Positions 45,125-56,935 are shown, numbered from the stretch's first letter. The stretch is 64,000 nt of DNA from Hymenopellis radicata (GCA_015501595.1 JADNRX010000137.1:62001-126000); one strand, 5' to 3'. Notes: generated from the letters alone by a model not told the origin. Numbers and translations are program-made.

Positions 45125-45809
45125 TGCTGTTCAAAACGAAGCAAAATTAAATACCGTCGAAACGTGTGTTTCGAGCTACCGCAACACGAGATTTACCTTC
45201 GAAACTCGCGTCTGACACATCGCAACTCGATTTCGGACTGTTCGAAACAAGGCCAAGGTCACCGCAAATGTACCGGAAATCCTCGCAAACGACGGTTGAT
45301 CATCGCAAGTACAGCTAAGAGTCATCGAAAGTGAGTATAGCTTGCGCTCTCGACCAACTCTCGACACCTTCCACCTCCTTGAGCGTCAGGGATGGTTATG
45401 TAATTGCCCGATTTGGGTGACCCGCCGGAGCGCACGTCATTGGAGTTGAAGGGCGGGAGGGGCGCTCCTTGGGCGGGTGGCACTTTCAGGGTGCAAAGGG
45501 CACCTAAACGGGTACTATTACGGAATCCTCGGGGATGCCGACACAGGTTTTGTTGACATTGACTCCAGTTTCGACGGTTCAGGAAGTTGCGGAGACCCTT
45601 TTCTGTTTTCGACCTCAACATCGTTTGCGAGGATTTCCGGTTCATTTGCGGTCACCTGTTTCTCCATCTCGAAAATGATGGCCTTGTTTCGAAAAGTCCG
45701 AAATCGAGTTGCGATGTGTCAGACGCGAGTTTCGAAGGTAAATTTCGTGTTGCGACAGCTAAAAACACAGATTTTGGCGGTATTTAATTTTGCTTCGTTT
45801 TGAACAGCA
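45125..45809. mobile_element. 685-bp element with very long inverted repeats
   Basis: The ends are TGCTGTTCAAAACGAAGCAA and its complement. Inverted homology runs, with gaps, for about 170-190 bp on each side (for instance TTCGAAACTCGCGTCTGACA in both arms, in opposite orientation). TA flanks both ends (45123-45124 and 45810-45811). There is no open frame that could be a transposase. This is a foldback-type miniature element, probably Tc1/mariner-related by its TA target. Confidence 0.88.
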
Positions 45810-45811
45810 TA

Positions 45812-48630
45812 CTCATCAGTACCTGGAACATCGAGAGCGAGAGATGAACAAGAAACACACTAGCACGCCGAGAGAAACGGATAGCCCTCATTACTCCGAA
45901 ATTCTGGATGCCATAAGACTGGTTGGCGTTTTCGAAAAAGAATGCTTCAAGTCTGTGCTAAGCGGGCACACAACAAGAAGTCTTCATCTGCTCTGAACAA
46001 GCCAACGTCGACAAGACCCAGAGAGCGCCGCCAGATATAAAGGTCAGAACGCAGATCCACGGCTCGTCTGCACGCTTGTCGCCACGATTCCTGGCACACT
46101 ACGCAGATCCCTGAGTGAACGTCTAAGCTGTGTCGAGAGTATCGGCCACGTAGAGACCTTTTCCAAACGCAGCATCAGCGCCGTTGAAGTTGCAGCAGAG
46201 ATAGTTTGCCAAGGGTAAAATGCTGGCAGGTAAGTCCTTCATGATCCTCTGTAGCGGCACTATACTCCTTCACGTTAGCTTTAAAACAAGTCAGTGAGTT
46301 CGATTCATCCCATGGTAACCCAATGTAACGACTGCGCATTTCTCGATAGTATGGCTGGGAGAGTAGTGCCTGGTAGCCTTGTCCGTTTTACTACCGTGCT
46401 TCTTTCCCATTTTGCGACGTCACTCGATGGAGAACCCTCTCACGAATTCGCTTTCAGTGGCAGCTGTGTGAAAACAGTGAGGTCGTCAAAGTTTGCTAAT
46501 CATAAAACGCTGACAGACCGTTTTGTCGTACGTGCCGATTGCATTCTTCGAAAAGAACAGGTAGACTTTCACTCAATAGTCAACGTTGAGAATGCTTTAC
46601 CGGTATCTTCCCGTAATCATGCAGCCCGGAATCATCGTCAGGTCGTCATATTTGCTCTTCTTATGCTAAACCAGACGGTAAGCTGCATATCCTATTGACA
46701 ACATGGGAAGGCGCTCGCCGGAACGGCGAGCACTACGAAGGACAGAGCCGCTAACCAGAAAATGAAGGCGAGACGTTTAGAAAACTGATTATGCTTGGGA
46801 GGTTTGCAATGATAGCCTCGTTGATTAGTCTTGGATGAAAATCCGACCTAGAGAGCGCATGCAAAGATCGCGTGCGAGGGACCCACCGGCAGTTTTCAAG
46901 TAGTTATTTAGCAGTGCGTCCGGTCTAAGATAGATATGAAAGGGCGAACATGACACAGATAGTTCAGGAGAGAGCGAACTGACCTGCAGTGAAGTGGGGG
47001 TCAACCTGAGGAATCTAAGAGGCGCATACATGGCCTTTTTACTCGCAGACCAGCACTGCCGCCCGTCGCGACAGAGTCCGAGACGCGTGAGAACTTGCAC
47101 GGCGTCATCTCTCCCTGCTGCTACCACTGGTGCATCCATGCGTGTCTGGCGTAAATTAGGCAGCCTGCAGGCTCGAATGGGGTAGAATTTGACGACAACG
47201 TGTCAAGATCTAAGTGTAAAGGCACCAACACCCAGCGCTATGAAGGTAGCCAGCAAGAATCATGAGCAATAGTTCGTCAGCGTATCCAACACTAAGTCGG
47301 GTTATTGCGTTCCCGTCGCAGCTGAGCGCTGAGCGTTAAGGCGTGATTGAAGAGAAGCCTGAAGAATAGGCTCGCCTGGCAACGAGTTGTAAATCCTCAT
47401 GAGGTGATGGGAGCAACCAGGATGCAGATGTGCTAGAGAGCTGCCTGGAGCACTCAAATACCACGGACTTCGATAGTTCGTCAAGAATCGACAATACCAT
47501 GGCCAGACCATGGCGTTGTTGGACGAAAGCCACTCCGATCAACGTCGGCTCGCCTCGGCCGCGCATGTGATGTTTACGTGTCACTGAATCATAATGCACG
47601 CCGACCTTCCTTTCAATCCTTTCCTTCAACTTGCGGTTTGGTAATACTAAAAAACCTCGACTCATTTCCCCCACCCTAGCGTACTCGTTGATTCCCTTTT
47701 CGGCTTGGCCTCTTTTTGTTCACAGTTACTCCTATACTCGAAGTCTAGATATCAAAACCCTCAGGCTCCTGGGAGCTCGACGTTCAGGTGCGCTAACCCG
47801 ACGTGTAAGTTAGATTACAGTAACGTCTAAACGCCTTAACAGTCTACAGGGAAGCACAACCTTCCTGTTCCTCAATCTGAGCCTTAATGTACACGATTGA
47901 CCAACGTTGCTGCCGAAATAGGATGCCCAAGCCTTTAGGAACCTCGCGAGATCTGACTTCAGTGTATGGATGACACAATCAAGCCTTCTTTGACGTTGAA
48001 CGTTGAGCTCTGGCCTAATGCAATCCTTCGCATAGGTCGCATTCCGTCGTGGAGATCTGAGGTAACGCTCCTCCAAATTGAAAGGTGAGCACTTGGCGGC
48101 CTGCGCCCAGTCATCCTCAGAATAGGTACTCTATTAAACTTGTCTCTTTAGGCTCCCTGATCGGACCCATGACTTCCTCGAGTCTTCTTGAATTTTTTCG
48201 TGCTTCTCAATTCAATACGTGGCCTTTCGTTCCTGGGAGCGTTATAGAAGTTTCCCAGTTTGGGCATCAACTACGCATACGGGGAACTTCGTGTTGTTCG
48301 ACACTCGAATACAGTTTGTGCGCTTACGTCTTCCGTTACGCTGCTTGATTCGTGATGTCTCGCTCGTGAGCCCAACAACCAAGATCCTAGGAGTGTAGCG
48401 TTTCATCCACCTCTAACCTGATTTCCGGGTTCGGTCTCCTAACCATCAACAGGCGAAAAAGAGCTGACGTTGATCGTGACACGATCAGTGATCTTCATCG
48501 GAAGATCCTACGAGGTCCCGTCATGCTTCGAGAGAGATATAAAAGGATACAAGGGTAATGTAGAACGAGCAGCACCCTTCTCACTCACGCTCTTCACCAC
48601 ACTCCTTAATCACATTCTCTACGTGCGACA
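45812..48630. other. No confidently supported gene
   Basis: About 2.8 kb. Open frames at 46294-46698 (plus) and 47336-47674 (minus) are over 100 codons long but show no recognisable domain. A GC-rich perfect stem-loop sits at 46710-46728 (CTCGCCG, loop GAA, complement). No repeats of note. Confidence 0.4.
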
Positions 48631-49742
48631 ATGTTCTCCAGTCTTGCTCTCCCATCGGTCTTGCTTCTCGCTCTGCAGCTGTTCGCGGGACAAGTCTCTG
48701 CTCATGAGACTAACGCCCATCGCATGCAGCGTGGTCTGAACCCGCTTCGGCCCAAGAGGATGTATGACTCTACCTACCATGCGGCTTCGACTCCCTCTGG
48801 TACTCCAGGATCATCTTGGTCAGTACTCTTCATCGATCTCTCCGTCATTCACTGACCGACGCTATGCAGCTCCCTTGAGCTTGAAGGCTATATCGCTATG
48901 CGACACGTCGGCGACAGCTCTCTGATCGGTTATCTCGACGTCACTGGTGAGACGTACACGAAAATAGGCGACCACGCATCCAAGTATTCGTACCCCGCGG
49001 GCGCTGGTGTTCCGACGTACATCCAGAAGAAGGGCTTCGTAAGTTTCCGTCATCGTTCTAAGTTAGAGATATTGAGGATATTCTCCCCGTCATAGAACCT
49101 TTTCCTTGGTATCTACGGTCGGTCGATCTTGAACTCTGTCGTCTCCAGCATAGCCTCGCTATCTTGGGACAAGTGAGTCGTGAACTTGTTCTTACTACTG
49201 CCGACTTCTAACTCGGTTTTCCACAGCGATGTATTCTCTTTCACCAGCAGCAAGCTTTTCGCCAGCCTCTGTACGTCTCCACAGGTACAGACCCGGTCTC
49301 TCGGGCTCCCTAACGTTTAACTAGATGCCTCTGTGAGCACCGGTGGCACGTCCGTAGCCGGAGGCCTCTTCGTCAAGTCGTATCCTTTCATCATCGACGT
49401 TGTCACCAAACACATTTCGGCGGTTTGGATCCAGAGTGGTATGCTGTTCGGCGTCATCCTCAGCGGTATATTCACTGATCCTGTCCAGATGTGACATTGG
49501 AGCTCACTCCCATCGCGTGCAAGAACGGTGCGGAGGTCAGTCTGCAGTGGGTACATGGAAGCGTTACTGCGGATGTCATGGTCGCGCTCTGCCCCTCTGG
49601 CATCGAAACCGATATTGTACGTGGCGATTACCTGGAAAACGGGACGTTCACTGACTCGACTGTTTCTAGTTCTTGGCATTCGAGTGCGAGCACGGTGACG
49701 ACGATGGAAAATCATACTACTGAGAACATTGATGCGCTATGA
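48631..49742 (+). CDS. Secreted protein of unknown function
   Basis: ATG at 48631 starts MFSSLALPSVLLLALQLFAG and VSAHETNAHRMQRGLNPLRP, a signal peptide followed by a basic Pro-rich segment resembling the start of many uncharacterised Agaricomycete secreted proteins. After a short intron come LELEGYIAMRHVGDSSLIGY and LDVTGETYTKIGDHASKYSY, then NLFLGIYGRSILNSVVSSIA, DVFSFTSSSKLFASL, GGTSVAGGLFVKS, and DVTLELTPIACKNGAEVSLQ with a C-terminus rich in Ser/Thr ending ENIDAL-stop. Five or so introns near 48820, 49040, 49175, 49275 and 49390 fit. No catalytic motif is visible. It lacks the promoter element of the other secreted genes. Confidence 0.65.
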
Positions 49743-50372
49743 AGAGGTGTTGCCCTTGGTACTTTCCTGCAATATATTTATCACTCGATAACCTACCTTA
49801 CCATTCCGGGCGTCAGGTAATTTCCACTGCTACTATGTTTTCCTTGTTCTCGGGCCTGTGCGGAATCTGCTATACACCCAATAATTGTTGTGTTTACAAT
49901 GTATCTTTACTCAATCTTAAACTATCACGGTTCGTACTGTCAAGTCCTTTTTTGCCTTGCTTTTACTTTCGGACAACAGTGTCGGAGAACTATTGAAATC
50001 AACACTTTAAATTCATCCTTGACAGATCCTATATTATTAAGCCACAGGGAAGATGGACGGGGACTCAGCCATAAACGCGTTAACGAGTCAACGGTGGAAA
50101 GTCATGCTGTTGAAGTCCCGGTCAGCGCGGCGCGAATTCCCCTCCTACTTGGTATCTTTGTCTGAACAGCCCTCGTCGCCACCTTCGCCGTTCTATCAAC
50201 CATCCATACCACCGTGTCGTTGTTCATCATTATCCAAAAGCCACCCGAAGAACAGGACATTTCAGTATGCCGCGGGCCAGGGAGATCACCCCGGGCCCTC
50301 TGGGATGGCGCAGGTCGGATCGTTGTACTGGTAAAACTCCAGCGGAACGCTACTAGCAGACTGTAAAGGCTT
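49743..50372. other. No supportable gene
   Basis: Intergenic between two convergent genes; nothing recognisable. Confidence 0.45.
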
Positions 50373-51486
50373 TCAATCAAGAGTATTATGTACATATCTG
50401 AAGAGAGACGACTGTCTTTCCCCTAACGACATGCCAAGCGAATTTATCACTACATTGTCAAAAGCTGCAGCGTGACTACCAAGGCAAGTAGGTCTGTCGC
50501 AGCTCTGGGACGCGGCTAGAATTACGATCTCGCTAGGAGGATACTTCCCGTCCAGCAGCTGCAGAATCTTTATCGCACAATCCACACCGAGCGACGTGGG
50601 CGTCTCCAGGTCAAGCCTGAGATGCAGCGTCTGCAAATGTTGCAGGAACGATAGATTCAACGGCGCTATAAAAATATTTCAACACCATATACCAGCTAAT
50701 CGATGACGGGGACAAACCATCAACCACAGGAACGGCCAGTTCCACATGTTCCAACGTTTCCCAATTGGATCTCATCAGCGCCTCCAGAAACGCCGTAGAG
50801 AACCCCCAACCCCCAATCGTGTGAATCTCCAGTCTCGCTAGCTTCCGACACCGATTCTGCAACCACAGCGCCAGATCATCCGACCATGTACCACATAGCT
50901 TCAAATGCCCGATAGTCCAAGGCCGTTCATCGGGCGTAGGATCTCCTCGCAGTTTAGGATTCCATCCCGGCACAATATCAAGGTCGATGCTCACGGTCAA
51001 CGACTTGAGACGCGTAAACTGCAATGCCTGCGAGAGGAAGTGCCGTAGTTCGCGAGCGGGTTGAGCCTGGATGTGGGTCGAATCATAGCTCGGGGCTATG
51101 ACATGGAACGTCAAACTCTCGATGAAGTCTGGGAAGAAGTGGAGGAGATGGCGGATGGGACGTGCACGTCTTCGAAAAGTCGCGCTTCGAAGTTGTATGC
51201 CTTTAAGCTTGAAGAGGCGTAGAATACGCCAGTGCTGTCCATAATTTTTCCCCTGGAGCTCTATGTGATGGATACATGGCGCGATGGTTTGAGAGCGGGA
51301 ACGCAGAAGACTGCCAACGCGTTTGGAACGAGAGTATGACGTGACTCGCGCTGCCACGGATAACTGTCTCCTGCTCATATGCGTCCACGCGATACACACC
51401 CTACTACACGCCAACAATGTCTCGTGATCGTCGCAAGCGCTGATGACTGCATTGCACAGCTCCGTCGGCAGCACCGGGCACCACAA
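50373..51486 (-). CDS. F-box protein
   Basis: F-box proteins are substrate adaptors of SCF ubiquitin ligases. The N-terminus (start at 51486) holds an F-box: LPTELCNAVISACDDHETL followed by ACSRVCIAWTHMSRRQLS. The rest is weakly leucine-rich (LKSLTVSIDLDIVP, LKLCGTWSDDLALWLQNR, LARLEIHTIGGWGFSTAFLE, TLEHVELAVPVVD). A 52-nt intron at about 50712-50661 joins this to PLNLSFLQHLQTLHLRLDL and the C-terminus ending RYVHNTLD-stop. Such two-part F-box plus degenerate leucine-rich proteins form large, fast-evolving families in mushrooms. Targets cannot be guessed. Confidence 0.78.
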
Positions 51487-51665
51487 AAGTGCCGTGGCAG
51501 GGGACGTGAGGGGACGTGCTACCGTGCACGCTACCGTGGCCGTTACCGTGGCCGCAGCCGCGACCGTCCAAGAGTGCCGTGCATGGACCCTGACTTTCGT
51601 AGATCACCGTGCTAAACAGCGTTACGTGCACCTTGTCACACCGTGGCTTGCAGTGTGACCATGCC
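51487..51665 (+). repeat. CTACCGTG-type GC-rich repeat cluster 1
   Basis: Short units such as GCTACCGTGCACG, CTACCGTGGCCGTTACCGTG, CCAAGAGTGCCGTGCA and CACCGTGG are packed here, beginning right at the start codon of the F-box gene on the other strand. Related clusters occur at 53360-53545 and 53700-53765. Confidence 0.75.
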
Positions 51666-52291
51666 TTGTCACACGGTGACTGGCAAGCGTAACACGGATC
51701 GCGTCTTGACTCTCATCCACCACCAGCTATCACGACGTGTCTCTTTATCAAATAAATGTATCTAGTTTTCTTCTGATACCAACCTTCGGTGTATCTGGTA
51801 CCGCCTTCGCCCCAAATTCGAAATCTTCAATGCAATTTCCCCCTCAATTGTTCTGATTCACGAGTTCCACCTTGGTTCTTCTTTGACGTCGGCGACGAGC
51901 GTCCTCTGCCTGTAGGATCGTTCTATGTTGAATATTTCGGTGCGTTTCTCAGCCCTCAATGCAGAAAGTTATTCATATACCGTATCAGGGCAAATTTGGA
52001 CGCGTTCTTGTGCGCCAGTCCGTAGCATGGAATTCGGATGTAGCGCAATCAGGCGCTATCGCGGAAACAGACCCGCCATGGTGTGCTTATGTCCAGGAAA
52101 CACGTCTCCGTCATTCACGTCTCGACGTACGTCCACATTTAGATTACGCCTCCGAAACCACTGGCATGCACTATCGTTCGGGGCTTCTTGCGCGCGCGTC
52201 CTTGACATCGCTCTTTAAATACCTACATGGTTGCTAGTACACTGCAGAGTCTATCTCCCTTCTCCCTCCGAGTTCGCTCTCTCTTGCAGCA
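51666..52291. other. No confidently supported gene
   Basis: Open plus-strand frames between 51789 and 52237 are 78-97 codons long, unrecognised, and could be part of an adjacent decayed gene. Confidence 0.35.
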
Positions 52292-52900
52292 ATGTCCGTT
52301 TCGGCAGGACCATTGTCCCACCACATGCCTCCCAAGGACGGTCTTCCCCGCGAACAATACGCAGACATATACCTGCACCACATGCGGTTCTTCCTCTGCT
52401 CTCTTATCGCTCTCATCTCTCTCTGTCAGTTGATCTCGTTCTTGCTGGGCCGAGTAACGAAGTACCCTACTGGCGGAGGGTTCAAGGGGATTCGCTCGGT
52501 GTGGGTTCGTATTCGCTGAATGTTGCGGAGGTGGCGTCTGCGATGATGCATATCGCCGTGCTGTTCCTTTGGGAGTTGGTGCATAGTAAGTGTTCGGTGC
52601 TCTTTAATCCACTTGGGGCTGATAAGTGTATAACAACGGACACGCTGGAGAATAGATTGAGCACAGGATATATGTTCAATCGTGCGGGTACCTTTGCTGT
52701 TAGCCAGTTCCCGCTCATCGCCGTGTTGGGGACGAAGAATAGTATTCTTGCCACTTGGATGTATGTTTTCAGGTTCAGTCTTTTCTCTCGATTGGACTGA
52801 TGCGCATTCCTCATAGATATAATCGGTCTAAGTTACGACAAGGCCGCTTTACTACTCCCATGTTGAAGTCGCATAGGCTTAATCTCGATTTTGTCGCTGA
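52292..52900 (+). pseudogene. Ferric-reductase-like transmembrane fragment
   Basis: The frame from ATG at 52292 gives YADIYLHHMRFFLCSLIALI and a helix ISLCQLISFLLG, then stops at 52519. Shifting one base near 52516 continues with SLNVAEVASAMMHIAVLFLW, an intron-like GTAAGT...TAAG segment, and TLENRLSTGYMFNRAGTFAV followed by SQFPLIAVLGTKNSILATW and, after another possible intron, IIGLSYDKAALLLPC-stop. The NRAG..A..QFPLI..LGTKNS block is like the ferric reductase transmembrane domain of the FRE family, which reduces extracellular iron or copper. The FAD and NADPH domains are absent. It is a truncated remnant. Confidence 0.55.
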
Positions 52901-53043
52901 GCCCCATCCGCTGTCTGTGCGCACGGGTATGCTTCGTGAATATTGGAGTATTCAAGGGGTGATTTAAGCGCTCGGTGCCCCAGCCTCACTTGAATCCAAG
53001 ACGACGAGGTTGTTCCCATAAGTGTTCGTGATTGTGAAACAAT

Positions 53044-53361
53044 CTAACCCGCTGAGAGTACTAGTCGAGTGCTTATGTCTGAAGCGAGGCGCAGCTCGTC
53101 TACTATGTACTGGTGAATGCGCTCCATGGTCGCCTCGGGGTCGATGCCTTCAATCAGCGCAAGTAGCAGAACACACTCAGTGAGAAAGGTGTAAGCTGAA
53201 TTTTTGTTAGGCAGTTGAGAGTACCAGACAGTGGCAAACATCTCTCTAAATATATGTTCATCAGTGTAGTACCAATCCCCAATCAGCGAGTAGATTGAGA
53301 TAGATACGGGAGTCAGACGGTAACACACGCGGTAACGCCAATGTAACACGTTATCACGCAC
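53044..53361 (-). CDS. Hypothetical protein
   Basis: A 105-codon frame (IYSLIGDWYYTDEHIFREMF, FLTECVLLLALIEGIDPEAT, MERIHQYIVDELRLASDIST). The amino acid mix and a soluble helical look suggest it was once coding. No family is recognised and its start overlaps the second CTACCGTG cluster. It may be a gene fragment. Confidence 0.35.
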   Translation of the reverse strand: MRDNVLHWRYRVCYRLTPVSISIYSLIGDWYYTDEHIFREMFATVWYSQLPNKNSAYTFLTECVLLLALIEGIDPEATMERIHQYIVDELRLASDISTRLVLSAG

Positions 53362-53545
53362 CTGTCACGCTACCGTGCAGTGCCGTGAGCAGCCAAGAGT
53401 GCCGTGCAACCGTGCCCGAGCCACAGCCGCTACCGTGGTGACCGTGACTGTACCGTGGCCGCTACCGTGGTGACAACCGTGGCCGCTACCGTGAGTACCG
53501 TGCTACCGTGGCGGCTGCAGGGTCTACCGTGCGCACGGCACTTTT
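53360..53545 (+). repeat. CTACCGTG-type GC-rich repeat cluster 2
   Basis: About a dozen CTACCGTG or TACCGTGG units occur with CCAAGAGTGCCGTGCA and CGCACGGCACTTTTGG at the right edge. Units are in the same orientation as cluster 1. Confidence 0.8.
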
Positions 53546-53654
53546 GGCTAGGAGGACTTCGACGGTATTTGGTGATTTTTGGGCTTCATCAGGGTTCTTT
53601 TCATCGACTACAAGTACATTGACTCAAGCTATTTACAGGACATGACTTGTCTGC

Positions 53655-54209
53655 CTAGAAGGTAGGTACTCTAGGCGACTGGGAGGACAAATCGATTTGG
53701 GCTGTGGCTGTGCTACCGTGCAGCCGTGAGCCGCTACCGTGCATGCACGGTCGCGGCCACGGTAAAATCGCGGGGCCCGGCAGCACCGGCTCCTGCCTGA
53801 CGCAAACAACCTTCAGCTTCACCACAGGCCCAGATTGCTTGTGAAACTTGTGAAGCGCCGTGTCCACAACAGCATCACCGCGAGCCTTTCCCCATAGAAG
53901 TAGTTCCACGAACTTCTTGTAGAACCATATCAAGAAGAGGCCAGGGACGCCTATGAAGAGCCCCGCCATGAAGAGTGCGAGCTCCTCCAAGCCTCTCTTG
54001 ATCCCGCGCATCCAACAGACTATCACGACAACGATGAGGATCGGCGCGAGGATACCGACCAGACGCGCCGCACTGTTCCCGCATGCCTTGGACGCGGGAA
54101 ACCCAGTTGCGTCGACGCCGTCGCATTTGCAAGCCTTGAAGTCGAATAAAGGGTGAGAGCTGGCACTACGCCAGGCGTCGCAGAAGTCGGCCATGTTACT
54201 TGCGCTCAC
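53655..54209 (-). CDS. Small two-helix membrane protein
   Basis: The start at 54209 gives MSASNMADFCDAW, then a Cys-bearing region (FKACKCDGVDATGF), two hydrophobic stretches (LVGILAPILIVVVIVCWM and LALFMAGLFIGVPGLFLIWF) and a basic region. The last 40 residues are encoded partly by CTACCGTG repeats (53700-53765), so repeat sequence has invaded or extended the 3' end. No family recognised. Coding status is moderately supported by composition only. Confidence 0.45.
   Translation of the reverse strand: MSASNMADFCDAWRSASSHPLFDFKACKCDGVDATGFPASKACGNSAARLVGILAPILIVVVIVCWMRGIKRGLEELALFMAGLFIGVPGLFLIWFYKKFVELLLWGKARGDAVVDTALHKFHKQSGPVVKLKVVCVRQEPVLPGPAILPWPRPCMHGSGSRLHGSTATAQIDLSSQSPRVPTF
53700..53765 (+). 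repeat. CTACCGTG-type repeat cluster 3
   Basis: A short cluster (GTGCTACCGTGCAG, CCGCTACCGTGCATG, CACGGTCGCGGCCACGG) within the 3' end of the small membrane protein frame. Confidence 0.7.
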
Positions 54210-54754
54210 AGGACGAGATGGAGATGGTCTAAAAGCAACGATTGACCGCTTGAATCATAATGACTGGAAAGGTCACGAGGTAGGGCTCGATCGACCATCA
54301 TGATCTTACCAGCGACCACCATTAACATTGCCCGTAATTTTCTTGAGACGGCGGCCATCATCGGCTGGCGAGACGCGTCTCGTCTCGTCCTTGTGTCTAC
54401 AGCTGTCCGCGCCTGGTGAGAATTTCTCTTGACCATCTAGTTCTTTTTTAGACTGATAATCATCGCTTGTCGCAACAATAATATGATATGATGACAAACA
54501 TTTCCTTGTCCAAAATAACGAGATTATACGTATGTTAGAAAGAAAAGGCAGGCACCGATCAGGTACGGGCCAGGCACGGGGGCCATGTCGTAAGGGTAGA
54601 CCTGCTAGTGCCACCAAGCACGGACTCTCTTTTCAAAAGACAAAGCAAAACCAAGGAGGAACTATGGCGCCAGCACAAACATAATAACACGCTTCAACAT
54701 ACGGCGCTTCTGGGTATGATCAACGCCGAACCGCAGCGTTGGGTTCCATTCCTC
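54210..54754. other. No supportable gene
   Basis: Short open frames on both strands, no recognisable product. Confidence 0.4.
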
Positions 54755-54935
54755 TCAGCGCACGTCGTTGACCTCTCAACGCGCGCACGTCGTTGACCAT
54801 TCACGGCGTGCACGCTGTCGCCAACTCTGCGCGCGCACGTCGATGACCATCCACGGCGTGCACGCTGTCGCCAACTCAGCGCGCGCACGGCGCTTCTGGG
54901 ATCAATGCCGCGCGCAGCGCTTCTGGGATCAACAC
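54755..54935 (+). repeat. GC-rich minisatellite (GCGCGCACGTCG..., about 64 bp)
   Basis: Imperfect units built from CGCGCACGTCGTTGACCAT, CACGGCGTGCACGCTGTCG and CCAACTCTGCGCGCGCAC repeat two to three times. It ends with two GCGCTTCTGGGATCAA motifs. It lies about 140 bp upstream of the next gene. Confidence 0.8.
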
Positions 54936-55070
54936 AGATCCGCAGTGTTGGCTTCCATTCGTCTTCAGGGTTCTTTTCCATATATCATACTCAGAGGTTG
55001 TCAGCAACTTCCACGCAAACTCATCTGTCGTCCTCCGCCACCTCCACTAACGCCAACATCTAACGCCAAC

Positions 55071-56439
55071 ATGGCACAACAGAAGCACGTCAGCCATAGC
55101 GAGAACGAGGATTCCCCGCTGCATGCCAGCAGCCATACAGACCAGAAGGCATCAGCTCCTTCGCGCAGTACTCGCTCTGTTTCCACCGCGTCAGCAGCAT
55201 ACGACACCAAGCCCCAAGAAGAGGACCAGGAAATCTCAGAGGTGAGTACAATCTCCGTGAACGGCCAGTCCTCAATTGGCATCAAGCCAAACAAACGGAA
55301 GCGCACACGCGACGGCGATGACACGGCTGTCCCCCAGGAAAGTACAAGCTCTCAGACGCGTCGCTTTGTTAAGGTACGTCGTGTTGACATATCACCATAC
55401 ATTGGTTAAACGCGCTATAGAAACCTGACATGCGAAACGCTCAAAGACAACATGAGGTGCGTCCGCTCAGTACCACCAATGTGTACTCCTAACGTTTCTT
55501 AAGCAAGCGTCCGAGGACGAGGAGCACGACGAATTGGCAGACGACGACGATGAATTTGTAAGTCGATTGTGTCCTGTCCAGAATTGCAATTACTGAATGG
55601 CGCACGGAAGCTTGGGCCTTTCACGCATCAATACGAGTTCCCGTGGAAGCGCGTCAAGGCACAAACCAAGAGGACTATCCTCAAAGCACTAGGTTGCGGA
55701 ACCGTTTCTTCTGCCGACGCAATGGATAAATGCATTGGAGATATCCACGAATTAGGTCGTGCGTGATATTATTCCTCCACTTTCACATCCCGCAATCTCA
55801 ACCCTCACTGCAGTTACCAAGGCTGCTGCCATTCAAAGAGAGGCCCGAAGTCTGTACCGCAGAGCCAATGCATCACGCCGGCAAACACAACAGGCACCGC
55901 CTACATCGCCAAATCCAGGCGTCCCCCCTCATCGTTGTCCTCTCGCCGCACCTCAAAAAGGATGAGGGTCTCATCATCCGCCAACACACCTCCAGCTGCA
56001 TCTTCTTCGACAAACACTCAGGTCAGTCATCGCGTTTTTCATTTGGATCCTAGCCACTAAAGTATTATAGGCATTGACATCTACGTCCGCCAATGTATCT
56101 GCGCCCTCAAACAGCGACGCGCTGCCCACATACCAGCATGTTGTCAAGATGGGCACTTCGGCCACCCCTCAACTGTCGCTTCGTTCCGTCTCACGCTCCA
56201 GCGCTCAGCATGAGACCCCTCTCCACACAGCGTTACATCTTATAGACGAGGAACATCTCATGCCCAAAATCGGAGATACCAACCAACAAGATCGGATTTA
56301 TGGTGACCTCACCTATTGTCTTAGCAAGGATAATGCTTCGTTAGCCCGTAGCTTCCTTCTCCTGCACAACAGCGGCCAGCGCAGTGGATTCATTATGCGC
56401 ATTCTACGTGACGAAGGTATTATGCCAAAGACCCAATAA
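55071..56439 (+). CDS. Unknown probably nuclear protein
   Basis: ATG at 55071 starts MAQQKHVSHSENEDSPLHAS and a Ser/Glu-rich region with a basic cluster NKRKRTRDGDD, a possible nuclear signal. Short introns then join small exons: KPDMRNAQRQHE, SEDEEHDELADDDDEF, and LQLLNGARKLGPFTHQYEFP with WKRVKAQTKRTILKALGCG, which is the best-ordered part. Then come REARSLYRRANASRRQTQQ, SSANTPPAASSSTNTQ, and a last exon with DALPTYQHVVKMGTSATPQ and SGQRSGFIMRILRDEGIMPK ending TQ-stop at 56439. I do not recognise the family. At least six introns are needed and exact borders are uncertain. Confidence 0.5.
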
Positions 56440-56595
56440 ATATATCTGTGTTACGTGTAGGGATTTCTCGTGATTTGTACAATCTTAGCATTTTACACCT
56501 ACAAAACGTCTGCCTCCAATTCAGTACATGGTATGCTTTGCTATTCTCATCTTGAGTCAGCAACTTGAGAATGTTGGCGGACATGTCTAACACCC

Positions 56596-56935
56596 GCACA
56601 CGGTCATCTCGACTCACAGCGTGCGCGGCCACCTTCAATCGCGACGCGCATGGTCATCTCCACTCACAGCGCGCATGGCCACCTTCAATCGCGACGCGCA
56701 CGGTCATCTCGACTCACAGCGTGCGCGGCCACCTTCAATCGCGACGCGCACGGTCATCTCCACTCACAGCGCGCATGGCCACCTTCAATCGCGACGCGCA
56801 CGGTCATCTCCACTCACAGCGTGCGCGGCCACCTTCAATCGCGACGCGCACGGTCATCTCCACTCACAGCGTGCGCGGCCACCTTCAATCGCGACGCGCA
56901 CGGTCATCTCCACTCACAGCGTGCGCGGCCACCCA
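56596..56935 (+). repeat. 50-bp minisatellite, 7 units
   Basis: Units of 50 bp (GCGCACGGTCATCTCCACTC then ACAGCGTGCGCGGCCACCTT then CAATCGCGAC) start at about 56596, 56646, 56696, 56746, 56796, 56846 and 56896, with only a few base changes (CATGG for CACGG, CTCGAC for CTCCAC). All three frames stay open through it. It lies between two convergent genes. Confidence 0.95.

Noticed and set aside
46710..46728. GC-rich perfect stem-loop CTCGCCG-GAA-CGGCGAG
   Set aside because: Short, isolated, without a U-tract or neighbouring gene end; bacterial-style terminators do not apply here.
56596..56935. Regular 50-bp repeats considered as a CRISPR array
   Set aside because: There are no unique spacers between repeats; the whole 50 bp repeats in tandem, and the genome is eukaryotic.
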